This document shows, piece by piece, positions 41,364 through 49,037 of a stretch of 64,000 nucleotides of DNA; within the stretch, counting starts at the first letter, position 1, and the number at the start of each line of letters is the position of its first letter. Position numbers and translations under genes: made by a program. Below the pieces are notes generated by a model that was not told where the DNA came from, did not search any database, and was given only the letters and a program-made list of their open reading frames with translations. The DNA is from Vulcanisaeta sp. JCM 16159. GTDB lineage: Archaea > Thermoproteota > Thermoprotei > Thermoproteales > Thermocladiaceae. The DNA lies in assembly GCF_001316265.1 (NCBI RefSeq), contig NZ_BBDN01000009.1, forward strand, positions 1-64,000, read 5' to 3'.

Positions 41364-42507
41364 TTAAATGCCTTTTGGCCAACCCAGGGCTTGAGGTAGC
41401 TCCTTCAACACCCACATTATTGGGACTAAGTCCTATCTGCCTTGAATCCACAATGCTCACAAAGCATTACTCTGTTGGGTAATTGTTTTAATTCACTTCC
41501 ACAGACTGGGCATATGGTGCTCGGTAATCTCCTGAATTCGTAGGGAATACCATACCACTCTAATTGGTTAGTTAGGAGGTTGATAAATCTCCTTAGGTAT
41601 AACATGTAGACCTTGGACAAACCATTTGACAGATTTTCCTCAAGCAATTCACGCCTAGACTCCTCAATAACGTCATCAATAATGACCCTAGCCCTTAAGG
41701 TTAGTGCCTTCTGAACCAATTCATGGGCTGACTTCTGAGCGAAGTCCCTAAGGTAAGCAAATAGTTTGCGTCTTAATGCTTTTATTCTCTTTCGTAATTT
41801 CTTACCCTCAATGGACTTGTGAAGCCCGAGCCTCTTGAGGGCTCCGTACTTACGCTCGAGCCTAACTGACTCATTATAGAGCGTGTCGATCAACCTCAGG
41901 CTTGGCCTTAGCTGGAGAATTCGGCAATCCTCCCATTCTTATTAATGATTGCGTATGCAATCCCATGCCTCCATGAATTAACATCAATCACCAGGGTGTA
42001 ACCACTGGGCTGGATTGGCTCGACTTCACGCTCGAAAACAATGGCAATGTAGAGGTATTCACCATCAGTCCATGCATTGGCCAATTTCGGCTTAGCGTTC
42101 TCACTAAGCCTACTCCTAATGTACTTGACCTCACCATCAGTGAGGCTTATCACAATTGCCCTGCCCTTGATAATGCCCCTGAGCCTCAACACGCCTTTAA
42201 CCAAGTCAATTACTAATGCTTCAGGCCTTTTACCACTGCCAACACCAACGTCGAAGATTGCGTGAACCCTGGCAAGCCACCTCCTTGGCTTAGCAACACC
42301 ATTATCGAAGCTAATTTCACTCCTGAAATACCTAAAGTTATGGGCAAATTTAGGACTTAAATCGGGCGGGTATACCTCGAAGCCCCTAGCCCATAGATTG
42401 CCCAATGCATCAACCCTATTCAAGGCCCTAACCAAGGCTTCACGCTCCTCTTGGCTGAAAGAGCTCAAGGGCCTCTTAATGAGTAGCGTCCTGTGGGGCA
42501 TCCTCAA
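41364..42507 (-). CDS. tnpB: TnpB-like RNA-guided nuclease (IS605/IS1341 type, two frameshifts)
   Basis: About 380 aa when joined across breaks near 41900 and 41430. The N-terminal part leads to RuvC-I DVNSWRHGIAYAII. RuvC-II is in ARVIIDDVIEES, where Asp stands for the usual Glu. The zinc finger is CPVCGSEL...LCEHCGFK, followed by ADRD of RuvC-III, restored by one base. There is no tnpA in the element. It may still cut DNA if Asp can replace Glu. A 53-aa ORF overlaps its start. Confidence 0.75.
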
Positions 42508-42640
42508 CCACCATGAGGAGCTTTACCTCCTTCCCAATCAGGGGCCTCAGTTTATCCCAGTACCTCTTCTTCACGTAGATTCTAATTTCCTCCTTACCAC
42601 CCGCTATTACGGTACCCTCCAGGTAAATTACTGCAGACAC
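42476..42640 (-). CDS. Small TnpB-associated protein, 54 aa
   Basis: A GTG start gives VSAVIYLEGTVIAGGKEEIR, then IYVKKRYWDKLRPLIGKEVKLLMVVEDAP, a compact beta-rich sequence that overlaps tnpB by 32 nt in another frame. The start codon lies 26 nt from a CTTATTAA TATA-like element inside the palindrome at 42662. Its function is unknown; the fixed overlap suggests a role with TnpB. Confidence 0.55.
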   Translation of the reverse strand: MSAVIYLEGTVIAGGKEEIRIYVKKRYWDKLRPLIGKEVKLLMVVEDAPQDATH

Positions 42641-42661
42641 GTCTTAGAGCAAACCACAGAA

Positions 42662-42695
42662 GTTAATAAGTCTTTCTGCAGAAAGGCTTATTAAC
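42662..42695. promoter_or_regulatory. 34-bp palindrome acting as a possible divergent promoter
   Basis: GTTAATAAGTCTTTCTGCAG followed by AAAGGCTTATTAAC is symmetrical about CTGCAG with one mismatched pair. Each arm carries a TATA-like TTATTAA facing outward. The left one is 26 nt from the 54-aa gene start and the right one is 26 nt from the GC-rich RNA candidate at about 42717. Confidence 0.55.
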
Positions 42696-42716
42696 CCCGA
42701 TTCAACAGTACCACTA

Positions 42717-42830
42717 GCCCAGGTGGGGTTGTCGCCCCGCCTGGACCCAGCCCCGTGGGGACTGACCAGTGATGCCCCAAGAATGGGGCATGCGCCGACA
42801 GGAGATGACCAGTGATTAGGATGCTGGGAT
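42717..42830 (+). ncRNA. Candidate GC-rich non-coding RNA
   Basis: This stop-rich segment starts 26 nt after an outward TATA-like element. It folds into a hairpin CAGGTGGGG/CCCCGCCTG, then ACTGACCAGTGATG and a second hairpin ATGCCCC/GGGGCAT, then GATGACCAGTGATT. It shares CTGA-n3-GTGATG wording with the RNA candidate at 41246. The end is not defined. Confidence 0.35.
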
Positions 42831-42985
42831 GCGGGGAACGGGGCAGGTAGGATTACGAATATTACGAGGAGGACTAGGCCTATTGTCCTTAGGAGGCCCA
42901 TGCCTATCACCTGGGGTTTGGGTATTAGTGGTAGTATTAATAAGTAATGCTCGTCAGGGATTCGTGGGATGCGGGGAATGGGGCA
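42825..42985. repeat. Pair of 21-bp direct repeats
   Basis: TGGGATGCGGGGAACGGGGCA at 42825 recurs with one change at 42965. They bracket the truncated signal-anchor copy. This may mark a past insertion or recombination between duplicated segments. Confidence 0.5.
42844..42901 (-). pseudogene. Truncated inverted copy of the 40304 gene start
   Basis: MGLLRTIGLVLLVIFVILPA is nearly the same at DNA level as the first about 55 bp of the gene at 40304. After this the sense is lost. It is the stub of a paralogue in opposite orientation, left by duplication and rearrangement around tnpB. Confidence 0.55.
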
Positions 42986-42994
42986 ATAAGTATG

Positions 42995-43011
42995 CCCCTG
43001 CCTGGCAGGGG
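42995..43011. terminator. GC-rich hairpin before the 43060 gene
   Basis: CCCCTGC-CTG-GCAGGGG forms a 7-bp stem just upstream of the promoter of the next gene. It may end a transcript from the left. Confidence 0.35.
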
Positions 43012-43059
43012 TAGTTGTTGATTAGATTTAAATACCCCTGCCCTGTACTGTACTTGTAC

Positions 43060-43350
43060 ATGCCTGGGGCCAAGGCTTCTGCAGAACCCATTAGGCTTCC
43101 GCATGGGGTTATTGCGTATTCCTACGATGCCGCGGTTGCCAGGATGTATGAATTCTTGAAGTACGCGCTCCTAAATAATAGGAGGGAGGATGTTGAGGAG
43201 TGCGTGAGGGTTATCGAGTCATGGAGGAGGAGTAATAATCCAGAGGAGAGGTTGGCATATAAATTATTCATGTGGGGCCCATATAAGAAGCTCTATAAGG
43301 AGGCTAAGAAATACCTAGAGGAATCCTCCAGTGCTGGGGTGAGTGTTTGA
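43060..43350 (+). CDS. Small charged helical protein, 96 aa
   Basis: Starts MPGAKASAEPIRLPHG. The start is chosen because TTTAAATA at 43027 lies 29 nt upstream and fits leaderless spacing. The rest is helical and basic (ARMYEFLKYALLNNRREDVEECVRVIESWRRSN, YKKLYKEAKKYLEE). No family is recognised. It overlaps the next gene by 4 nt. Confidence 0.55.
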   Translation: MPGAKASAEPIRLPHGVIAYSYDAAVARMYEFLKYALLNNRREDVEECVRVIESWRRSNNPEERLAYKLFMWGPYKKLYKEAKKYLEESSSAGVSV

Positions 43351-43793
43351 ATAGTACGGCCTCTGGGCTTGGAAGTTGCATGCCCATTGTTGAACGCATT
43401 CAACGCTTTATTAGGGTTAGAACCCGCGAATTCCTTGAGGAACTCATCCTAACATTCAAGTGTGATAAACCCGCTGATTATGTGTGCTTCGAGAGGGTGC
43501 GTAATAATAGTGGCACCTACCTCGCCAAGTTAGACGGCGGCCACGTATTGATTGAGAGGGTTGCAGGCCCAGGCAATGAGGCTCTAAGTATACTACCCGG
43601 TGACTTCATCCAGAATGTACTGGGGCTCAGCCCAAGTAGTAATTATGTATGCATAGAGGTGCATGTTGATGCAGGTAAGTATTACACTGTTAGGTTTCAT
43701 TTACGTAAACCCATTGTGCACAAACCCACATATACACCTACCCAGGCATTGGGGGAAATAGTGGCTTCATTACTGCCGTATCTTGCTACATGA
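43347..43793 (+). CDS. Hypothetical protein, 148 aa
   Basis: A TTG start overlaps the previous stop (TTGA). An N-terminal helix (IVERIQRFIRVRTREFLEELIL) is followed by a beta-rich domain with GTYLAKLDGGHVLIERVAGPG and SNYVCIEVHVDAGKYYTVRFHL. No family is recognised. It forms an operon with both neighbours, with ATGA overlap to the next gene. Confidence 0.55.
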   Translation: MNSTASGLGSCMPIVERIQRFIRVRTREFLEELILTFKCDKPADYVCFERVRNNSGTYLAKLDGGHVLIERVAGPGNEALSILPGDFIQNVLGLSPSSNYVCIEVHVDAGKYYTVRFHLRKPIVHKPTYTPTQALGEIVASLLPYLAT

Positions 43794-44343
43794 TTGAAGA
43801 TTCAATAACCACACTCAATGCACCACCGAATGCGCAGATGCAGTACGTGTGGGCCTTGCTTGATGAGGAACACATGGATTTCAAGGTGGAAGACATGAAG
43901 AGCGAATTGAATAAAATATTCCGCAAGAATCCCGCAATAAGTAAATGGGAAATCCTGGTCTCAACACCAAAGAGTTTCGCGTTCTCGCTTGAAATAGGCC
44001 CCAATGCAGTGCCCATAACTTATAATCACTACATCACACTTAGCTCATTTCATAGGCCGTTTTCCTGGGTGTACTACATCACCGGTATTGGCGTCGCAGT
44101 ATTGACACTATTCCTAGTGATCATGGGCCTCATAAAGCCGATGGAGACCTTCACGAATTACCTAATCGTTACTGCGCCAATATTGACAACACTCGTATTG
44201 CTGATACTCGGTAGTTACCTAACACTGCCCAGGGATGTGCCCTTCAACACTAGCTCATCACAGTCCTAGTCCTAGCCGACACACTATTAGTGCTCGCATT
44301 GGCGTTACTGGTCATAATCAAGGTACTAAGCCCGTGGATTTAG
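43790..44343 (+). CDS. Membrane protein with soluble N-domain and three helices (one frameshift)
   Basis: The N-terminal about 90 residues are soluble (QYVWALLDEEHMDFKVEDMKSELNKIF). Two transmembrane helices follow (WVYYITGIGVAVLTLFLVIM, YLIVTAPILTTLVLLILG). A break near 44257 hides a third helix, ITVLVLADTLLVLALALLVI, ending SPWI. It overlaps the convergent gene below by about 25 nt. Confidence 0.55.
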
Positions 44344-44925
44344 CCCCGCTGGGCGGAGCCTCACGCCTAGTGGCCCAGTCCTCAAGAGCCTTGAGGAATG
44401 CCTTTAACGCTATACCCATACTCACATTTACCATCACCAACAGTAGGCCACTGGCAGTGATTGTGCAGGAATCCACAAGCCCGCTCGTGAGGGCTTGTTT
44501 AATGCATTGGGCTAGCTTATTAAACCTAGCCCTTAACTCTGGTGGGTATGGTAGTTCGAGGACTTGGGCCAGTAGGCCAAGTCCCCTTGAGGCGCTCCCG
44601 AGCTCGTCGAATGGGTGAGGATTTCGTGAACCTGGGCCAGTAGGCCGAGCCTCGCGAGCTCGTCGAGGCCCCTTAGGGTGGGCATGCACCTAGTCCTGAA
44701 CCTACCGCCCGAGCCCCTCACGCACTTTATCCACCTTAAGTCCTCGCAATACTCCATCCTATCGAGTATTCGGTCGAACCTATTAGTCCCTATCCCAAGC
44801 TCCTGCCTAATTTCACCAAGCCTCACTTCACTATCAAGGAGCCAGGCCTTGGTAATCCTAATCAAGGCTTCGTAATGGAGCCTCCTTGCTTCCTCATCGA
44901 GCCTTTCAAGCCTGCACTCGACCAT
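44318..44925 (-). CDS. Winged-helix-like protein with C-terminal membrane helix (one frameshift)
   Basis: The N-terminal part (LHYEALIRITKAWLLDSEVRLGEIRQELGIGTNRFDRILDRMEY) looks like a helix-turn-helix. A break near 44615 is followed by ARFNKLAQCIKQALTSGL and the hydrophobic ITASGLLLVMVNVSMGIALKAFL. It is about 202 aa when joined. It could be a membrane-tethered regulator, by inference. Confidence 0.5.
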
Positions 44926-44982
44926 TGGGCTTGGCTTGGGCTTGGGCTAATTAGGGGCTTCCCAAGCCCTTAATCAAGCCTT

Positions 44983-45333
44983 ATGGAGGCTCAACAGGAA
45001 CAGCAGAAGAAGTATAAATTCAATATGACTACGACTATACCAATCCACATTGACGCTAGAATTGGTGATGATTCCTTCGAGTACGTGAAGGTGGTGATTG
45101 GTGATAATAATTCTATAACCATTGAATTGAAGGAGTTTAATGGCCAGTACATCCTAACATTCGACTCGTTATTCATGACGTTCCGATTCACAATTAAGCC
45201 CGAGCCGTTATTGACCATGGCTGGGATGAAGTACTTCAGTACTGCTGATATTAATGACTTGCTAACCTTCATTAATACAGTCCTGGCAATTGTGTTAAAG
45301 GCATTAAGGAGCCCCGCCAAGGGCGGGGCTTGA
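44983..45333 (+). CDS. Hypothetical beta-rich protein, 116 aa
   Basis: Strand-rich core (IPIHIDARIGDDSFEYVKVVIGDNNSITIEL, YILTFDSLFMTFRFTI) and a C-terminal amphipathic helix. TAATTAGGGG about 31 nt upstream is the element promoter motif. The 3 prime end overlaps the convergent ATPase gene by 30 nt. No family is recognised. Confidence 0.5.
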   Translation: MEAQQEQQKKYKFNMTTTIPIHIDARIGDDSFEYVKVVIGDNNSITIELKEFNGQYILTFDSLFMTFRFTIKPEPLLTMAGMKYFSTADINDLLTFINTVLAIVLKALRSPAKGGA

Positions 45334-46188
45334 GGACTTCCTCAATTCATCAATACTAGGCTCCAAAAGCGTTAATCCCCTACCAGGCTCAATCTCGTAC
45401 CTCATGGCCTTCCTATAATGATTCGTTAGTCTAGCCTTCTTAATAATGAGCCACCTCTCAATCTCCTTCTTCCTCTCTGGCTCCTCAATCCACATGTGGA
45501 TTATTGCATCAGCAATATGCTCAGCACCAAAACCAAAGGTCTCCCCGGTCGTTGGCGCGAATTGGTTAGTCATTATTACAGTCACATTACTCCTATACAG
45601 CCTCTGCCTGAGCCTATACGTAATCAACCTAGCCATTGCGGGAGCATGGGCCCACATTGGGGCTAGGGAGTCGATGATGACTAGTACGTCCTTTGTGACC
45701 CTACCCTCCTCACTCACGCCCAAGACATCATAAGCCCTCTCAATCGAGGCTATCACGACATCCATATCAAGTGGGGACTTTGCCCTAGCCTTATTGTCCT
45801 CCTCACTCCTGAGGAGCTCCCTATACTCCTTGGCAAGCCCAAAGAGGTCTATGACTACGAGGTTCGTCTTAACATCCTTGACCTTACCAGCCAATACATC
45901 GGCAAGGCTGACCGCGTCGCTCAGGTCAATATTGAATTGGCTAGCCTGTAGTATAACGTCCTTGAACCTAGTCTCCGTGGAGACGTAGACCACTGGCATT
46001 GCATCCACATTTGCCCCAGCCGATTGTATTGCGAGAATTGACTTACCAGTCCCAGGCTCCCCAGTTACCAGGAGCCAATTGCCTCTCGGCACACCACCTT
46101 GCATGGCAATATCAAGCCACTCGACCCCAAGGCTTACTCGCCTAATTTCGGCTTGTTGGGCTTGGGCTTGGGATTGGGCTTGAGCCAT
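45304..46188 (-). CDS. RecA/KaiC-fold ATPase, possibly ArlH-like
   Basis: 294 aa. A Gln/Ala/Ser-rich N-terminus (AQAQSQAQAQQ) precedes LGVEWLDIAMQGGVPRGNWLLVTGEPGTGKS with Walker A at 43-50. TNLVVIDLFG and VLVIIDSLAP are Walker B candidates, and VTVIMTNQFAP is a RecA-like sensor strand. Single-domain KaiC relatives include RadB and the archaellum motor protein ArlH. With an ArlI-like ATPase and T2SF-like proteins in the same element, an ArlH-like role is attractive but not proven. It is intact. Confidence 0.75.
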   Translation of the reverse strand: MAQAQSQAQAQQAEIRRVSLGVEWLDIAMQGGVPRGNWLLVTGEPGTGKSILAIQSAGANVDAMPVVYVSTETRFKDVILQASQFNIDLSDAVSLADVLAGKVKDVKTNLVVIDLFGLAKEYRELLRSEEDNKARAKSPLDMDVVIASIERAYDVLGVSEEGRVTKDVLVIIDSLAPMWAHAPAMARLITYRLRQRLYRSNVTVIMTNQFAPTTGETFGFGAEHIADAIIHMWIEEPERKKEIERWLIIKKARLTNHYRKAMRYEIEPGRGLTLLEPSIDELRKSSSPALGGAP

Positions 46189-46215
46189 AGGCTCATTTGA
46201 GGCTTGGGGCTTGGC

Positions 46216-46374
46216 TTAATTAGGATTAATGAGCCTTGGGATGAAGCCACCAGTAGTGGGCTTCCTAGGCTTAACAACCTCTGCATCCCTGAGGTACCTA
46301 CTCGCCTTGTACCTAACCATTAACCACCTTGGGAACAGGCCAATGAGGAGTTTTATAGTGGAGCTAGTCCTCAC
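46216..46374 (-). CDS. Small basic protein, 52 aa
   Basis: A GTG start overlaps the previous stop (GTGA). The sequence VRTSSTIKLLIGLFPRWLMV, then RYKASRYLRDAEVVKPRKP is basic with a short hydrophobic patch. Its stop forms part of the TAATTAA motif upstream of the RecA-fold gene. No function is recognised. Confidence 0.45.
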   Translation of the reverse strand: MRTSSTIKLLIGLFPRWLMVRYKASRYLRDAEVVKPRKPTTGGFIPRLINPN

Positions 46375-46864
46375 GGCTCAACATTGAGTATGAGGCTTGA
46401 GCGAGAACTATGCAGGAAGCCAAGCCCCTCGATAATGGCCTTGGCTTCGGCCCGCAACTCATTACCAAAGCCAAGTCCATGAGCCCTAGCCCTGACCCTA
46501 ATCCTCCTCGAATCCCTGGGTAGGTCGGCTAGCAACTTGGGTATGGCGGCATTCAAGGCATCCCCAAGCCCGTAATAACGGGCTTGGTCAATCTTCGTCC
46601 TTCCCAGGTCGATGCTTGTGTTGAAGGGCCTGGCTAGTGTTATTGGCCCCATTTCAATCACGCCAGCCCTAAGGGCTATTAGGAATGCCGTTACGGCCCA
46701 GGCTTGGCCATGCTTCGGCTCTAGGATGAATATGCGACGTGCGAGGTCTTCTGCACGTTGAGTGGGTAGTTGGCTTGGGCAATGAGGTTCTTTAAATCAC
46801 TCTCTGCCAATTCCCTACCCCTGGCGCTTACTAGGATTCCCCTGTACACGATTGGCTTGTTCAA
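46371..46864 (-). CDS. Hypothetical protein, about 160 aa (one frameshift)
   Basis: Joined across a break near 46740. NKPIVYRGILVSARGREL and LKNLIAQANYPLNV lead to EDLARRIFILEPKHGQAWAVTAFLIALRAGVIEMG, then RYYGLGDALNAAIPKLLADLPRDSRRIRVRARAHGLGFG. A GTG at 46849 lies 25 nt after a TAATTAAGGGG motif and may be the true start instead of the overlapping TTG. No family is recognised. Confidence 0.45.
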
Positions 46865-46994
46865 TGCCCCTTAATTAGTAGCCTAGCCAATACTTCAAGG
46901 GCTTGTTCAGCATGCTCGTAGTCCCCATCCTCGAGGCTTTTAGGTAGTCCTCGAGGACTTGCCTAGCCCTTACCAGTACTAACTCGCACTCCAT
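46861..46994 (-). CDS. Small acidic helical protein, about 44 aa (one frameshift)
   Basis: MECELVLVRARQVLEDYL joins, after one base, to LEDGDYEHAEQALEVLARLLIKGH. The stop overlaps the TTG of the next gene. The helix pattern suggests a small coiled or TPR-like unit. Confidence 0.4.
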
Positions 46995-47016
46995 CAAGTC
47001 CTAATCCTCACTTGGC

Positions 47017-47292
47017 TTATAGGATTGTTATGAGTAGTAATGCCTCGGTTATGATGCCGATAGTGGCTAGTATGATTTCGAGGCGTAGGATTAACGCCCA
47101 CCACCCCTCATACCCATTCCTCGGTGGGCGTATGAGGTAGTAAATACCGAGGGCTAGCCCCACAAGGGCTAGTAGGGCGTAGGCGTTGAGGCTACCCGTA
47201 AGGGCATGCCTTATAATGACTAGGCTTGCGAATATTATGAACTCAATATAAAAGGCCCTATCAAGCTCATTAGGGCGTAATTGGCTCACCAA
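47017..47292 (-). CDS. Three-helix membrane protein, 91 aa
   Basis: A TTG (or adjacent GTG) start. Hydrophobic helices at about 13-31, 36-54 and 70-91 (FYIEFIIFASLVII, AYALLALVGLALGIYYLI, LILRLEIILATIGIITEALLL). It overlaps the previous membrane-protein gene by 7 nt. Its role is unknown; it may be a pore or assembly factor of the element machine. Confidence 0.5.
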   Translation of the reverse strand: MVSQLRPNELDRAFYIEFIIFASLVIIRHALTGSLNAYALLALVGLALGIYYLIRPPRNGYEGWWALILRLEIILATIGIITEALLLITIL

Positions 47293-47476
47293 TTAATTAG
47301 GCCAGGGCTTGGTAGGATTATTGGGTGGAATTCAGCCAATATATAGTGCCATAACCCCACTTCTAGCTTGAATAGGATGGCGCCAAGGGGTGTTGTGGCT
47401 AGGATGATTGGGAGTAGGTTGAGTATGGTGAGTAGGATTAACCACCCCAGGCCTGGCTTTCGAATTCCCCACTCAT
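47286..47476 (-). CDS. Small two-helix membrane protein (one frameshift)
   Basis: MSGEFESQAW is followed after one base by GWLILLTILNLLPIILATTPLGAILFKLEVGLWHYILAEF and a stop. It has two hydrophobic helices and about 63 aa. It sits at the head of the leftward gene run, opposite the rightward secretion operon. Confidence 0.45.
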
Positions 47477-47564
47477 GCTAATCACTAATGCCACTTGGCC
47501 CTTAAATTAGTATGCCCGTCAAGGGGCATGGGCCTAATTAAAAGGCCTATAGCCAGGCAAGCCC

Positions 47565-47933
47565 GTGAGTACAAGCCAAAGGCCAGGCTTCGGGGACTTA
47601 CTAAAGGCAAAACCCCAGCCCCAAGCGCCAATGCCAATGCCGAGCCAGGAGGAGGTTGTTGGTGATAATATTGTAGCCAGGTACAGGCTCTACTCCCAAC
47701 TCCTCGCGATTGGCGAGGCTAAGGATAGGGAGTACGTGAAGTCGGCAGTAGACATTAACGAATTAGTCCACGTCGTCAGGGCAGTCCTCGGGAACGACCC
47801 GAGGGCGATTGCCCTCGAGTACATTACTAAGTACGCTAGTAACCAGCAGGCCATTATAGCCCTACTGAGGGACATTAGGGACTCATGCCCCGAGTGGCTA
47901 AGGCCACTCATTGACATTGCGGTGGGTAGGTAA
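47565..47933 (+). CDS. Hypothetical helical protein, 122 aa, first gene of the secretion-type operon
   Basis: A GTG start lies 26 nt after TAATTAAAAG. The N-terminus is Pro/Met/Gln-rich (KPQPQAPMPMPSQEE), the rest helical (VARYRLYSQLLAIGEAKDREYVKSAVDINELVHVVRAVLG). The stop overlaps the next ATG as TAATG. It could be a cytoplasmic adaptor of the machine, by position only. Confidence 0.5.
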   Translation: MSTSQRPGFGDLLKAKPQPQAPMPMPSQEEVVGDNIVARYRLYSQLLAIGEAKDREYVKSAVDINELVHVVRAVLGNDPRAIALEYITKYASNQQAIIALLRDIRDSCPEWLRPLIDIAVGR

Positions 47934-48433
47934 TGCCGAGGCTAAGCCCAATCTACCAAGACCCAATGTCCAGCCTCATTGATGACCTACGCTTTGCCTT
48001 GAAAGCCCCAATCCTAGGCTGGTACGAGGCTACTAAGGGCACGAAGTACGAGAAGTACGCTGAAGTAATACTCAATGCCCCGCCTGGGAAGCATTCTCAA
48101 GAGCCATTAAGAGGCTAGCCTGGTGTGGACTGCCAAAACAATGGAGGGTGGGGCTAGTCCAGACGCGTACTTCCAAATGCTCTTTAATATGGTTAATCAT
48201 GATATTCAAACCTATACTGACCTACTCCCAGCCCTTGCGGAGGCTATTTCAATGATTAGCATAGTCTTCATAGTCTTCTCCGGCCTCGGCCTAGCCAGAT
48301 TGGGCCCACGACAATCCTCGGGATGGGAATGATTGGCTTCACCCTCTGGTTCCTAACCCCAAAGGACCACTGGCTAAGCCTCACACTACTCGATATTATC
48401 GGCATCTTTGCCGGCTTAGGCTTGGCCTGGTAA
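47933..48433 (+). CDS. T2SF/TadC/ArlJ-like membrane protein, N-terminal half (three frame breaks)
   Basis: Joined, about 165 aa. A cytoplasmic part (MSSLIDDLRFALKAPILGWY, FSRAIKRLAWVWTAKTMEGGASPDAYFQMLFNMV, ALAEAISMISIVFIVFSGLG) resembles the GspF/TadC cytoplasmic helical bundle that docks on the motor ATPase. Two membrane helices follow (LGMGMIGFTLWFL, DIIGIFAGLGLAW). The next gene begins at the overlapping TAATG. Together they would make a split ArlJ-like platform. Assignment rests on pattern and context, not on a strong motif. Confidence 0.45.
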
Positions 48434-49027
48434 TGGCTTATACCGGCTACCCGAACCTCGCCCTGGCCCTTGGCTTATTGGCTTACGGCTTGACCGTACT
48501 ACCCAGGACTATTAGTGACTATCGCCTAGCCTCAAGCGTTGGCTTGAGGGTCATTACAAGCTTTAACGAGCTCCTCACCAAGCCAGTCCCCACGCCGTTA
48601 AGGAACCTAAGCCCAATTGAAGCCTTTTTAAGGCCACTATGGATTGACGCCAAGAGCTTGGTGCTCCAAAGTACGTCTCGTGGGCTAATACCCTAGTTGG
48701 CCTCTACATTACGGCTGTCAGTAGTACTAAACGCCTAGTAATGGTTTACGCCCTCCTAATGCTCGGTATTAGCCTCGGCTTCAGTGGCTTTCTAACCTGG
48801 TACATAATGGGTACCATAATCACGAGTGGAACCAGCCAAGCCCTCACCATGGCCAGCCAGTACTCCGGCCTGGCCCTCGCTGGCATACCACTACAGGCTT
48901 ACTACGCTATCATTGGTAGCGGCTTCGCCAGTGGCTACGCCTCTTCGACCACAGGACTGCTTCGCTAGTGGCTGGTATTACTGGCATTATTGCCTGGTTC
49001 TTATTACATGCATTCTTCACGCTTTAG
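48433..49027 (+). CDS. T2SF/TadC/ArlJ-like membrane protein, second half (two frame breaks)
   Basis: About 197 aa when joined. N-terminal helices (YPNLALALGLLAYGLTVLP) precede a cytoplasmic stretch with EAFLRPLWIDAKSL and APKYVSWANTLVGLYITAVSSTKRL. Further helices follow (MVYALLMLGISLGFSGFLTWYIM, AYYAIIGSGFASGYASS, LVAGITGIIAWFLLHAFF). The position between the first half and the motor ATPase is the order expected for a platform protein. Confidence 0.45.
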
Positions 49028-49037
49028 GGTGATTACC

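Noticed and set aside
41224-43011. GC-rich hairpins considered as a CRISPR or REP array
   Set aside because: The units differ in sequence and spacing, with no regular repeat-spacer periodicity. They fit separate RNA genes and terminators better.
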